Below, in pieces: positions 9,199 through 18,669 of a DNA stretch of 64,000 nucleotides; positions within the stretch are counted from its first letter, which is position 1; each line of letters begins with the position of its first letter. This DNA is from a bacterium. GTDB lineage: Bacteria > Pseudomonadota > Alphaproteobacteria > Rhizobiales > JAKIUO01. Location of the stretch: contig JAAETJ010000282.1 in NCBI GenBank assembly GCA_024228495.1, positions 1 to 64,000 on the forward strand, in the 5' to 3' direction. The notes beneath the pieces were generated by a model that made no database searches, was not told where the DNA came from, and saw only the letters and a program-made list of their open reading frames with translations. Position numbers and translations under genes: made by a program.

Positions 9199-10467
9199 AT
9201 GAGATATGCTCTAGGTACAGTAGGAGTCATTGCAGCGGGTGTTTTGTTATTCGTCTCCGCGGCGATGAACTGGAGTTTCGGGTTTGGTCTCGGTAAGACA
9301 CCACTCGAATCCCAAATCCTTGGCGCAGGTAGCGTCGGGGCCGATGTTTTAAAAGCCTTGATACCATTCCTGGTATTATATGCGATGAAACATCGTTCAT
9401 GGATGCAGGCGATGGCCGGTATCCTTGTGTGGACAATCTGCACAACTTATTCACTCACTTCATCCCTTGGCTTCGCAGCGCATAACCGCTCTGATACCGT
9501 GGGTGAACGCACGCTTGCTGCTACGCAGTACGGCGATCTGCGTGAACAGTTGAAGAGTGTGAACGCGAAGCTCGGGTGGATCCCGCAGCATCGTTCAGTT
9601 GCAGAAGTCGATGCAGACATTAATGCGATTTTAGATAAACGCGTTAAAAAGGGTCGTAATCGTGGAAAAACTATCGGACAGGTGACTAAAAACTTCACCA
9701 ACAAGTCTTGGTATTCACGTCATTACGGCGACAAGGTGCTCAATCTTCGCAAAGAACTAGCTATCGCGAAGAATGCTGAAACACTCTATGCCGAAAAAGC
9801 AACGCTTACCGGCAAACTTGAGTATACTAGCACAAAGTCTGTAACGACAGCTGATCCACAAGCTGCCATTCTCACCCAGATTACCGGGTTGAGCATCGAA
9901 AAAGTCCAGCTTGGACTTATCGTATTGCTCTCCTTGTTGGTTGAGATTGGTTCGGGTCTTGGTTTCTTCGTCGTCCTTGGTGGTGACAAAGCCAAAGCAA
10001 TCCAGATCATGGCAAAGGCTGAAGCTAGAGCGCGAGCTAAAGTTGAAGCAGCTGCTGTGAAAACGGTTGAAAAGGTTGAAGCCAAAACTGAACAGAGTGT
10101 TGTCGCTCCCGTCGTCGAGGCCAAATCGGCCCCGGTTGCAAATGACAACATTCCAACTAGAAGGCCAACGGTGCCTCTCATCTCATCAAACGAGTTAAAG
10201 GACTATTATGGTGATCGTATTGAAATGCAGGACGGAACAAGTATTACAGCATCCGCTTTGTATGAAGACTATTGTTCTTGGGCTGAATCCCGTAAAAAAG
10301 AACCAATGACTCTGCCGGCCTTTGGTCGTCAGTTCGGCGAAATCGGTATTCAAAAAGCCAAAATCGCTGGTCGTATAAGGTACATAAATGTCAAACTAAA
10401 ATCGAATGATGTGTCTTTGGAGGTCAACAATTCTTCTAATGGAAGATTGATGGCGGCCTCAGCCTAG
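9199..10467 (+). CDS. Multi-TM membrane protein with coiled coil and primase-like winged-helix C-terminal domain
   Basis: 422 aa; about 4 hydrophobic segments; Ala/Lys/Glu-rich coil; C-term SALYEDYCSWAESRKKEPMTLPAFGRQFGEIGIQKAKIAGRIRYINVKL resembles the C-terminal wHTH of phage D5-like primases. Strong RBS GGAGGGA at 9187. Confidence 0.55.
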   Translation: MRYALGTVGVIAAGVLLFVSAAMNWSFGFGLGKTPLESQILGAGSVGADVLKALIPFLVLYAMKHRSWMQAMAGILVWTICTTYSLTSSLGFAAHNRSDTVGERTLAATQYGDLREQLKSVNAKLGWIPQHRSVAEVDADINAILDKRVKKGRNRGKTIGQVTKNFTNKSWYSRHYGDKVLNLRKELAIAKNAETLYAEKATLTGKLEYTSTKSVTTADPQAAILTQITGLSIEKVQLGLIVLLSLLVEIGSGLGFFVVLGGDKAKAIQIMAKAEARARAKVEAAAVKTVEKVEAKTEQSVVAPVVEAKSAPVANDNIPTRRPTVPLISSNELKDYYGDRIEMQDGTSITASALYEDYCSWAESRKKEPMTLPAFGRQFGEIGIQKAKIAGRIRYINVKLKSNDVSLEVNNSSNGRLMAASA

Positions 10468-10513
10468 CCCGAGCTTGCTCGAATAGGCTGCATTGAGCAA
10501 TCGATGTAGACAA

Positions 10514-10547
10514 GACCGGCGGTTCCCTTGGGAGCCGCCGGTTTTTT
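10514..10547 (+). terminator. Rho-independent terminator
   Basis: ACCGGCGGTTCCC-TT-GGGAGCCGCCGGT followed by TTTTTT; lies just 3' of the 9199..10467 gene. Confidence 0.9.
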
Positions 10548-10828
10548 GCGTTTGCAGCTGATTGTGGATAATTGAAGTTGAATAACCGGTAGACCGGGGA
10601 ATTCGAGGTCCGCGATCGTGCTTGCAGGCATGGGGAACAAAATTTTTGCGATTCCGGTTAAAAATAATGTTGCTGATATGCCTCACATGTTTGGTCTAAG
10701 TTTAAAAAGCATCTTTCTTCAGGCGTTTAGTGCTGATTTAAAGTCTATTGCAAATGCCTATAAATAGGCACAATGTAACGATACTGGTAATACAAAGCGT
10801 GGCAGAATGTATTCTAACGAGCGGCTCT

Positions 10829-11224
10829 ATGTTCAGAACTATAAATTTGTTGTTTGTTACATTTCTAATGTTTGCTGTATGGGCTGGACCCGGCGCAGCA
10901 TTTCAGCTGTTTGGTGATAATTCTATCGCCCAGGGCACAGGTGATATCAGCGTTCCCTATAAGGTTGAAGATGGATCGAAGAGCGCAGGACAATCCTCGT
11001 TGTCTCTTGGTGATGGTGGCGATCTTAAATCATCGGAACAAGCAGGCTTGAAAATCTGGGTCCCCGGTCTTGGAGTGGTGGGGAAAATGCCCAAGCTCGA
11101 TTTTGGGCTGGAAATGCTCTATGGCGCAGCACAAACCCCAATTGATGCCCCGAGAACGGCTCAGGAATTGGATGAGTTTGAATCCGATTTTGCCATCAAG
11201 GGTACGATCAAACGCAAGTTTTGA
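10829..11224 (+). CDS. Small secreted hypothetical protein
   Basis: Internal start of the 10748..11224 ORF: MFRTINLLFVTFLMFAVWAGPGAAFQLFG, clear signal peptide. Confidence 0.6.
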   Translation: MFRTINLLFVTFLMFAVWAGPGAAFQLFGDNSIAQGTGDISVPYKVEDGSKSAGQSSLSLGDGGDLKSSEQAGLKIWVPGLGVVGKMPKLDFGLEMLYGAAQTPIDAPRTAQELDEFESDFAIKGTIKRKF

Positions 11225-11916
11225 TACGGGCTCGTAAAGTTGGCGCGATACTCGTGCATCTTTTTACCGCCAGCGGGGTAGTGTGCACTTTGTTCGCTTT
11301 CCTGGCGAGCACCAATCAGTCTGTTGGAGCTTTCTTTTTCTGGCTTGGTTTGGCGCTGTTCATTGATGCGGCCGATGGTCCGTTGGCGCGGCTCGTTGAT
11401 ACCAAAGCGCATTTGCCTCGTTTTTCTGGTGAACATCTCGACCTCATCATTGACTATTTGAACTATGTGGCGCTGCCAGCATTTTTCATTGTGTCCTTAC
11501 CCATCATTGATGGTTCGAGCGGGGTTTTGGCCGCCGCTCTTATACTGCTGACCTCTTTGTTTCATTTCAGTGATACGTCTAGCAAGACGTCTGACGGCTA
11601 TTTTATTGGGTTTCCTGCTATATGGAATATCGTGGTGTTCTATCTTTTCGTGTTCAAATTCGGTGAAACGATAGATCTGATCGTTATATTAGCTTTGTGT
11701 TTGCTGACCTTCTTGCCAATCCGCTGGGTTCATCCATTCCGGGTCAAAAAACTTCGAGTTTTAACAGTGCTGGTGGTTATTTTGGCGTCACTGGCGGCCG
11801 TTGCAACCGTTCTTGGCGAGTTTGATCCCAGCTTGATTGAAACTGCCTTGCTGATTGGTGCGCCTGTGTATCTCGTTGCGGTTAGCCTAAAGCGTAGTCT
11901 GGGTGAGGTGACTTGA
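11221..11916 (+). CDS. pcs: CDP-alcohol phosphatidyltransferase, probable phosphatidylcholine synthase
   Basis: 231 aa; D-(A)-A-D-G-P-x-A-R...HLDLIIDYLNYV CDP-OH-P motif variant; polytopic; TTG start overlapping the upstream stop (TTGA). Confidence 0.85.
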   Translation: MIRARKVGAILVHLFTASGVVCTLFAFLASTNQSVGAFFFWLGLALFIDAADGPLARLVDTKAHLPRFSGEHLDLIIDYLNYVALPAFFIVSLPIIDGSSGVLAAALILLTSLFHFSDTSSKTSDGYFIGFPAIWNIVVFYLFVFKFGETIDLIVILALCLLTFLPIRWVHPFRVKKLRVLTVLVVILASLAAVATVLGEFDPSLIETALLIGAPVYLVAVSLKRSLGEVT

Positions 11917-12105
11917 GCGGATGTCCTATTGGCTGGGGATAGTCTCTTTGCATTTTGCCTGACGAATCAGATAGTTTTTTTAAAAGTACTCGTTCAAAAA
12001 GATGAAACAATGAAGCGCTGTACGGCCAGCTAGGTATCGCACGGGTGATGGCAAGTCAAGGTTGGCCGATGCTGAGCCCCGAAAACAAAGGAGTGTAACG
12101 AGCGC

Positions 12106-12366
12106 ATGACCGGGCCACAAGTCCTTGATTTGGCGCGTGAAGCTATTTATGTCCTGCTGCTGGTCTCAGGGCCGATGATGGTGGTTGGACTGGGAGTTGG
12201 TCTGCTTGTTTCCTTATTTCAAGCGCTGACACAGATCCAGGAAATGACTTTGGCGTTCGTGCCTAAAATTGTTGCGATCTTTGTTACACTGTTGGTGAGT
12301 TTGCCGTTTGCCGGTCAAAAACTGTCCAGTTTGATGCAGTCGATCTCCGAACAAATTATCCAGTGA
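12106..12366 (+). CDS. fliQ: Flagellar export protein FliQ
   Basis: 86 aa; LVSGPMMVVGLGVGLLVSLFQALTQIQEMTLAFVPKI. Confidence 0.95.
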   Translation: MTGPQVLDLAREAIYVLLLVSGPMMVVGLGVGLLVSLFQALTQIQEMTLAFVPKIVAIFVTLLVSLPFAGQKLSSLMQSISEQIIQ

Positions 12367-12385
12367 ATGATATCAACGTAATTAT

Positions 12386-13174
12386 TTGCTAGACGGGAAA
12401 CCTGTTTTGACTCTGAATCTTGATTTTTTGCCCCAGACAGCTTTTGTCTTTTTGCTCGTCTTCGCGCGGATTGGCACGATGGTCATGGCGATGCCAGGAA
12501 TCGGTGATCGAAGCGTGCCGCCAAATATCCGTCTGGTCTTCGCGTTGGCTCTGGGACTGGTATTTTATCCATTGGTGCAAGAGCGCTTTCCCACTATGCC
12601 AACCACACCTGGACCAATGCTTTCTCTTTTTGCGCATGAGCTGATCATCGGATTGGTGCTAGGAATTTTGATCCGTTTGATCTCTGCTGGTGTTCAGGTT
12701 GCAGGGACGATTGTCGGCTTTCAAATTGGTCTCTCGTTTGCAACGAGTTTCGATCCAAACTTTGGTGGCCAGACGAATCTGATCAGTACCTTTTTTGGTA
12801 TTTTGGCCCTGACCTTGATCTTCGTCGGTGATCTGCATCATTTGTTGCTATCCGGTATATTCAATAGCTATACCTTGTTCACGCCGACAATGGCCTTGCC
12901 GGTTGGCGATTTTTCGGAACTGGCGCTTAACCTTGTAGCAGGCTCCTTCAGGATCGCCCTGCAGATGGCGGCGCCATTTATTATATTTGGACTGATTTTT
13001 TATCTGGGGATTGGTCTGTTGGCGCGATTGATCCCGCAAATCCAGATTTTCTTTATCGCCATGCCTGCTAATATTTTTCTTAGCCTCATCTTGTTCTTGC
13101 TTTTGATCTCTTCGATCATGATGGCTTACATGACCTATTTTACAAATAGTCTCGATCATTTCTTGGCCAATTGA
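12386..13174 (+). CDS. fliR: Flagellar export protein FliR
   Basis: 262 aa; FLLVFARIGTMVMAMPGIGDRSVPPNIRLVFALALG; follows fliQ. Confidence 0.93.
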   Translation: MLDGKPVLTLNLDFLPQTAFVFLLVFARIGTMVMAMPGIGDRSVPPNIRLVFALALGLVFYPLVQERFPTMPTTPGPMLSLFAHELIIGLVLGILIRLISAGVQVAGTIVGFQIGLSFATSFDPNFGGQTNLISTFFGILALTLIFVGDLHHLLLSGIFNSYTLFTPTMALPVGDFSELALNLVAGSFRIALQMAAPFIIFGLIFYLGIGLLARLIPQIQIFFIAMPANIFLSLILFLLLISSIMMAYMTYFTNSLDHFLAN

Positions 13175-13186
13175 TGCAGGAGGCCT

Positions 13187-14260
13187 TTGACCATGTCAGA
13201 CAAACCTGACGAAAGTGAAAAAACAGAAGAGCCGACCCAGAAGAAACTGGATGATGCCAAGAAAAAGGGCGATCTCCCCAAAAGCCAGGAGGTCACCTCC
13301 TGGTTCATGATCTTGGCTGCAACATTGTTTATTATGATATTTTCGGAGGATATGGCCATTTCGCTTGCTGGTCTATTGAAGAATTTTCTTGGTAATATGC
13401 ACGAAATGCCAATGGACCAAACCGGCCTGATCGATATAATCTGGCAGTTGCTGATTGCGGTGGTGGCGATTGTTGCTATGCCTTTCATGTTTTTCTGGTT
13501 TGCAGGCGTTGCCGGTAACCTCGTCCAGTTCCCGCCCATTTTCACGACAGAGCCGATCAAGCCGAAATTATCAAAAATCTCGCTCATGGCGGGCGTCAAG
13601 CGAATGTTTTCGGCCACCAGTCTCGTGAATTTTATCAAGAGTCTGATCAAGCTTGTTCTGGTCACGATAGTACTCGCCGTCATCATGGTGCCAAAGCGTG
13701 ATATACTGGATAACACGATCCAGCTTGATCATGCTGATTTGGTACCTTTGCTGCGCGTCTTGTCTTTACAGGTGCTTGGCGGGGTATTGGCAATGCTGAC
13801 GGTGATTGCGGGCCTTGACTATATGTGGCAGCGCCATACTTGGCACAAGAAGCTGAAAATGACACTCAAGGAAGTGAGCGATGAGCATAAGATGCAAGAA
13901 GGCGATCCGCATATCAAAGCAAAGATCAGCGCTATCCGCCGTGAAAAATCTCAAAAACGCATGATGTCGAATATTCCAGACGCTACCGTGATTGTCACTA
14001 ACCCGACTCATTATGCGATTGCTCTGAAATATGAAGAGGGTATGACAGCGCCGATTTGCCTGGCCAAGGGACAGGATCTGGTTGCGCTCAAGATCAGGGA
14101 AGTCGGTAAAGAGCATGATGTGCCGATTGTCGAGAATAAACCATTGGCGCGCGCTTTGTATGCGACCACTGAAATAGATGAAGAAATCCCGGTTGAACAC
14201 TTTAAGGCTGTCGCAGAAGTGATCGGTTATGTACTGCGCTTGCGTGGCAAAAAAGGATAA
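13187..14260 (+). CDS. flhB: Flagellar export protein FlhB
   Basis: 357 aa; EKTEEPTQKKLDDAKKKGDLPKSQEV N-terminus and NPTH autocleavage motif (VTNPTHYAIALKY). Confidence 0.96.
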   Translation: MTMSDKPDESEKTEEPTQKKLDDAKKKGDLPKSQEVTSWFMILAATLFIMIFSEDMAISLAGLLKNFLGNMHEMPMDQTGLIDIIWQLLIAVVAIVAMPFMFFWFAGVAGNLVQFPPIFTTEPIKPKLSKISLMAGVKRMFSATSLVNFIKSLIKLVLVTIVLAVIMVPKRDILDNTIQLDHADLVPLLRVLSLQVLGGVLAMLTVIAGLDYMWQRHTWHKKLKMTLKEVSDEHKMQEGDPHIKAKISAIRREKSQKRMMSNIPDATVIVTNPTHYAIALKYEEGMTAPICLAKGQDLVALKIREVGKEHDVPIVENKPLARALYATTEIDEEIPVEHFKAVAEVIGYVLRLRGKKG

Positions 14261-14434
14261 AAAATATCTTGTGCGTACTGCGAAAAAGGGTGGGCCCTTT
14301 CCATCCCTAAAATATATACCGGGGTCTAGGGGCTAGTCCCCAGCGCCGTCAATGCAGGACATTTCATTTGCCCTTTGCAGTGAATCAATTCTAAAACACA
14401 GGCTGACCGAATAACAAAACGAGCAGGATACCTA

Positions 14435-15787
14435 ATGAGCGGTGACAACAAGAAGGTGCGGGTGCGGTTTGCGCCAAGCCCAACTGGACGAATTCATGTG
14501 GGTAATATCCGTACGGCTTTGTTTAACTGGCTATTTGCACGGCACAATGATGGTGAGTTCATGCTGCGGCTTGATGACACCGATGCTGAACGCTCTACTG
14601 AGGCATTCGTGCATGGGATCAAGGATGATCTGAGTTGGCTGGGTCTCTCATGGGATCTGGAGGCAAAGCAGTCGGAACGCTATTTCGATTATGAAAAAGC
14701 TGTGCGCAAACTCACGGAAGCTGGGCGCCTCTATCCGTGCTACGAAACACCAGAAGAGCTTGACCTCAAGCGCCGGCGTCAACTGGCTCGCGGGCGTCCG
14801 CCTGTCTATGATCGTTCGGCGCTCCATATGAGTGATGAAGAGCGCACGAAATATGAGGAAGAGGGGCGGCGACCGCATTGGCGCTTCAAGCTCAATCATG
14901 AATTGGTGACCTGGAACGATCTGGTGCGCGGCGAAACTAAGATCGATGCGGCCTCATTTTCGGATCCCGTGATGATCCGTCAGGGCGGCGGTTATCTCTA
15001 TACGTTGCCCAGCGTCGTTGATGATATTGATTTTGAGATCACTCATGTCATTCGCGGTGAGGACCATGTGGCCAACACGGCAGCACAGATCCAGCTGTTT
15101 GAAGCGCTGGATGCCAGTGCTCCAATGTTTGGCCATCACAACCTACTGGTTGGTGTAGATGGCGAGGCTTTGTCAAAGCGCAAAGGATCTCTGTCAGTTG
15201 CTACGCTGCGTGAGGAAGGGTTGGAGCCGCTGGCTATCAATGCTCATGCCGCAACGATTGGTAGCTCGCATCCTGTTGCACCGTACCAGGCCATGAAAGA
15301 GATCGCAGGGCTGTTTGATTTTACCAAGCTTTCGCGCGCCCCTGCACGTTTTGATGAAAGCGAATTGCGTCACCTCAATGCCAAATATTTGCATGAAGCA
15401 GATTTTGCAACTGTTCGTGAGCGTCTTGAAAAAAACGGGATCACTGGTGGGGAGCCATTTTGGCAGGCGGTGCGCGGCAATATTGATGTTCTGAGTGATG
15501 TCGAGCAATGGTGGCGCGTCGTTGACGGTAAAATAAAGCCCGTGATTGAAGATCAGGACTTTTGTACAAAAGCGCAGAGCTTGCTGCCAGATGGCCCATT
15601 CGATGAACAAAGCTGGTCGCTCTGGACCAGCGCGGTGAAAGAGCAGACGGGTGCCAAGGGCAGGGCCCTGTTCATGCCTTTGCGCAAAGCATTGACGGCT
15701 AAAGAACATGGACCGGAATTAAAAATGCTGTTGCCTATGATGTCCCGTGGAAAGGTCTCGAATCGATTGCTCGGTAGGGCGGCTTAA
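14435..15787 (+). CDS. gltX: Glutamyl-tRNA synthetase
   Basis: 450 aa; RFAPSPTGRIHVGNIRTALFNWLFAR and LSKRKGS motifs. Confidence 0.95.
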   Translation: MSGDNKKVRVRFAPSPTGRIHVGNIRTALFNWLFARHNDGEFMLRLDDTDAERSTEAFVHGIKDDLSWLGLSWDLEAKQSERYFDYEKAVRKLTEAGRLYPCYETPEELDLKRRRQLARGRPPVYDRSALHMSDEERTKYEEEGRRPHWRFKLNHELVTWNDLVRGETKIDAASFSDPVMIRQGGGYLYTLPSVVDDIDFEITHVIRGEDHVANTAAQIQLFEALDASAPMFGHHNLLVGVDGEALSKRKGSLSVATLREEGLEPLAINAHAATIGSSHPVAPYQAMKEIAGLFDFTKLSRAPARFDESELRHLNAKYLHEADFATVRERLEKNGITGGEPFWQAVRGNIDVLSDVEQWWRVVDGKIKPVIEDQDFCTKAQSLLPDGPFDEQSWSLWTSAVKEQTGAKGRALFMPLRKALTAKEHGPELKMLLPMMSRGKVSNRLLGRAA

Positions 15788-15936
15788 TCAGCTGGCAACT
15801 TCGTGAGTGAGTTTTTGAGCGACAAAGCTACCGACTTTGAAAGCTGGACCTCGGATATTTTGTAGGTTGGTATTTTAAAATAACTTAACCATCCGGGTCA
15901 CCGAAATTCTGGGATAACGAAGGAGTGAGATATTTC

Positions 15937-16260
15937 GTAACTCCCAAGCTACCCGGCAGTTCTCAGTTCCTGAATACCGTTGCGGCGCTTTTTATCGCGT
16001 GGCTTTTTCTTCAGGCCATCGCTTGATGGCGGCTTCGAGCTGGTGTCACTGTCCAGATCGAGCCGACGATGAAGCTCGGCTTTTCTTGTTCAAGCCGGGC
16101 GATCTTACCTTCCAGGCGCTTAATCAGCGCCCTTATATCGGGATGAATATCCATCCTTCAAGCGATTCAGAACCAAGCGTATATTGCAACAAAAATAAAC
16201 AAAACCTTGAAAAAATGCTCAGCACAATGGCAAACCAGACTCAGATAGCTTGGGAGTTAC
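15937..16260. mobile_element. IS66-derived mini-element (internal deletion derivative)
   Basis: Perfect 15-bp terminal inverted repeats GTAACTCCCAAGCTA (15937-15951) / TAGCTTGGGAGTTAC (16246-16260), beginning GTAA as in IS66-family ends; encloses an IS66 TnpC N-terminal remnant. Confidence 0.65.
15949..16154 (-). pseudogene. IS66-family transposase N-terminal remnant, frameshifted
   Basis: Minus strand: MDIHPDIRALIKRLEGKIARLEQEKPSFIVGS, then in another frame LDSDTSSKPPSSDGLKKKPRDKKRRNGIQELRTAG*; (N/D)SSKPPSSDGL-KKP is the IS66 TnpC signature. Confidence 0.75.
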
Positions 16261-16313
16261 CTTTTTTCTATTAAACTCTGATTGTTCAAACAGTGCTGTT
16301 GCGTATTGTTTTT

Positions 16314-17276
16314 TTAGTTTTCCTTGTTTTCACGTCGCGCCTTGTCGGCTTTGGCCGATGCAAAATGGTGAGACTTGTCTTGCGCTTCAATGAACAGGCG
16401 TTGAATTTCGGGATATTGTGCCTTGATCTGGATTTCGAGCTCATAAATGATGGCTTCAACACGCTCAGATGACAGTTGATCGACAAAATCAACGCTGAGA
16501 GCCAGCAAGATGTCATCCGGCCCCAGATGCATGGTGCGTACCTCATTGATATTAGTAATTTCGCTCTGCCCTTCGATGATCTTGTAGACCCCTTTTACAA
16601 TAACAGGGCTGGCAGCTTCGCCAATCAGCAGGCCCTTTGTTTCATAGGCCAGCAGTGTGGCGGTACCAGCCAATATCAAGGCAATGACAATCGAAGTTGC
16701 TCCATCGACCCACGGAATATTGTAGGTATGGGCAATAAAAATGCCGACAAATGCGACAATAAGCCCGAGCATCGCGGCGGTATCTTCGAACAAAACGGTG
16801 AACAAGGTAGGGTCCTTGGAGCGTTGAATCGCATCAAGCAACCCGAGCTTTCCCCGTACTTTCCCGAATTCCTTGTAGGCAACATAGAGGGCAGCCCCCT
16901 CAAAAATCATGGCAAAGCCAAGCACGGCATAGTTGAGCGTCGCGTTGGTCATGACCTCTGGATGCAGGACTTTATGGACGCCTTCATAAAAAGAAATACC
17001 TGCGCCAACGGCAAACACCATGATAGCAACGACAAAGCTCCAGAAATAGATTTCCATGCCATAGCCAAAGGGATGCTTGTTATCTGCTGGGCGTTTTGAG
17101 CGCTTCATGCCATAGAGCAACAGGCCCTGATTACCCGTATCAACAACGGAGTGAATGGCTTCCGACAGCATCGCGGAAGATCCCGAATAGGAGGCTGCCA
17201 TGAATTTCGTTATGGCAATCAGTGAATTACCGGCAAGGGCTGCTAAAATCACCTTGCGAGAGCTGTGTGCGGCCAT
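16314..17276 (-). CDS. Cation diffusion facilitator (CDF) transporter
   Basis: 320 aa; SLIAITKFMAASYSGSSAMLSEAIHSVVDTGNQ, TM pattern and cytoplasmic C-terminal domain. Confidence 0.9.
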   Translation of the reverse strand: MAAHSSRKVILAALAGNSLIAITKFMAASYSGSSAMLSEAIHSVVDTGNQGLLLYGMKRSKRPADNKHPFGYGMEIYFWSFVVAIMVFAVGAGISFYEGVHKVLHPEVMTNATLNYAVLGFAMIFEGAALYVAYKEFGKVRGKLGLLDAIQRSKDPTLFTVLFEDTAAMLGLIVAFVGIFIAHTYNIPWVDGATSIVIALILAGTATLLAYETKGLLIGEAASPVIVKGVYKIIEGQSEITNINEVRTMHLGPDDILLALSVDFVDQLSSERVEAIIYELEIQIKAQYPEIQRLFIEAQDKSHHFASAKADKARRENKEN

Positions 17277-17421
17277 ATGGTCTCTTTTTGTATATTGTCA
17301 CGTTCGGCTATCAAGTATCTTTTGAAAGCGAATCATCTTACCGATTTTTAAAGAACTATTACCAAAGATTGTTAGTCTATATGTCCATCCGCGTACACCC
17401 ATCGCTTTTACTGGGCACATC

Positions 17422-17479
17422 TTGACATTTGAAGATTTAATGATTATGTTGAATTCAAATATTCGCATGTGCGAATATT
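17422..17479 (+). promoter_or_regulatory. Promoter plus 22-bp dyad operator of RND efflux operon
   Basis: TTGACA (17422-17427) N17 TATGTT (17445-17450); palindrome AATATTCGCA-TG-TGCGAATATT (17458-17479), i.e. ATTC-N8-GAAT, over the predicted start site. Confidence 0.7.
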
Positions 17480-17613
17480 ATAAGCAAGGCAGAGCTTTTG
17501 ATCTGACGCTTATTATATTGAGATAATACCGAATAAAAGCGATAGCGATCTCGATTCTTGTTCATCGGGTGAATGATCAGAACAATGCGTGCGGTAAAGG
17601 AGAAAAGTAAGGT

Positions 17614-18669
17614 ATGAAAAAGATTGTAAAAATATCGATGCTGACCGCCTTGACGCTTATGGGTGCCTCCATTGTGATGGTCTCTTCCGGGCAACTTAAA
17701 GCCAAGCAAAAAGAAATGATTGCGCAGAGCCTCTTATCGAGTGTTCCTGTCCAGGTGCAAACAATTATCGACGACAAGGCTGTTTTCGCAACGGTGCGCA
17801 GCTCTGACACTGCTGTTGCTCGGGCCCGCCTGTCTGGTACAGTTGTCTCATTGAAGGTGGACGAGGGATCGCAGGTCAAACGTGGCCAGGTAATCGGCAA
17901 TATTGTCGACAAGAAACTCAAATTGTCAATGGCGTCATTGGATGCTCGTTTGAAAGCCGCAAAAGCGCGCCAAAACAAAGCCCGGAAAGATTTGGAACGG
18001 GGTCAACGCCTCAAGCGCAAGGGTGTTATAGCTGTTGCCAAGGTTGACGCGTTGCGTGCCGCATTTGAAATCACCGCCAATGATGAAAAAGCTGCGATTG
18101 CCGAGCGCTCGGTTTTGAGTGAGCAGATGAAGCAAGGCGTTGTGCTGGCCCCTGCTGATGGTCGGGTGCTGAAAGTTTCGACCACCAAAGGCAGTGTTGT
18201 GCTGGTCGGTGAAAGCCTTGCTGTGATCGCCGCTAATCGCTATATCCTGCGCCTTGAATTGCCCGAACGGCACGCTCGTTTTATCAAAAAGAGTGACACC
18301 GTGATGGTTGGTGCCAGAGGCCTTGATCCACTTGAAAAGACCATAGGTCGTGGTGTGATCTCCCAAGTCTATCCCGAATTGGAAAATGGCCGTGTCATCG
18401 CCGATGTGGAGATCGCCAGTCTGGGTAATTATTTCGTTGGGGAGCGCGCTCTGGTTCGTATCGCCGCTGATAAAAGACAGGCGATTGTCATTCCCGGCGG
18501 TTATAGCTTCAAACGCTATGGACTTGATTATGTGAAGCTAGCACAAGCAGAAAATAAAACCATTGAGATTGTGGTTCAGCTTGGTGGCAAGGTTGTGCTT
18601 GGCAAGGGCAATGGCGGCGTTGAAGTGCTTGCCGGACTGAAGGCGGGCGACCGTCTGGTCAGGCCCTAG
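17614..18669 (+). CDS. RND efflux periplasmic adaptor (membrane fusion protein)
   Basis: 351 aa; ARLSGTVVSLKVDEGSQVKRGQVIGNI lipoyl-like half, coiled coil, APADGRVLKVSTTKGSVV second half. Confidence 0.9.
   Translation: MKKIVKISMLTALTLMGASIVMVSSGQLKAKQKEMIAQSLLSSVPVQVQTIIDDKAVFATVRSSDTAVARARLSGTVVSLKVDEGSQVKRGQVIGNIVDKKLKLSMASLDARLKAAKARQNKARKDLERGQRLKRKGVIAVAKVDALRAAFEITANDEKAAIAERSVLSEQMKQGVVLAPADGRVLKVSTTKGSVVLVGESLAVIAANRYILRLELPERHARFIKKSDTVMVGARGLDPLEKTIGRGVISQVYPELENGRVIADVEIASLGNYFVGERALVRIAADKRQAIVIPGGYSFKRYGLDYVKLAQAENKTIEIVVQLGGKVVLGKGNGGVEVLAGLKAGDRLVRP

Noticed and set aside
14286-14301. AAAGGG-TGGG-CCCTTT hairpin after flhB
   Set aside because: Short stem and no following T-tract; not convincing as a terminator.
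15885-15899. TTAA-N6-TTAA resembling a CtrA box
   Set aside because: Spacing is 6, not the canonical 7, and it lies in a gene-poor, IS-flanking region.
15999-16274. 91-aa plus-strand ORF
   Set aside because: Lies on the opposite strand of the IS66 TnpC remnant; not a real gene.
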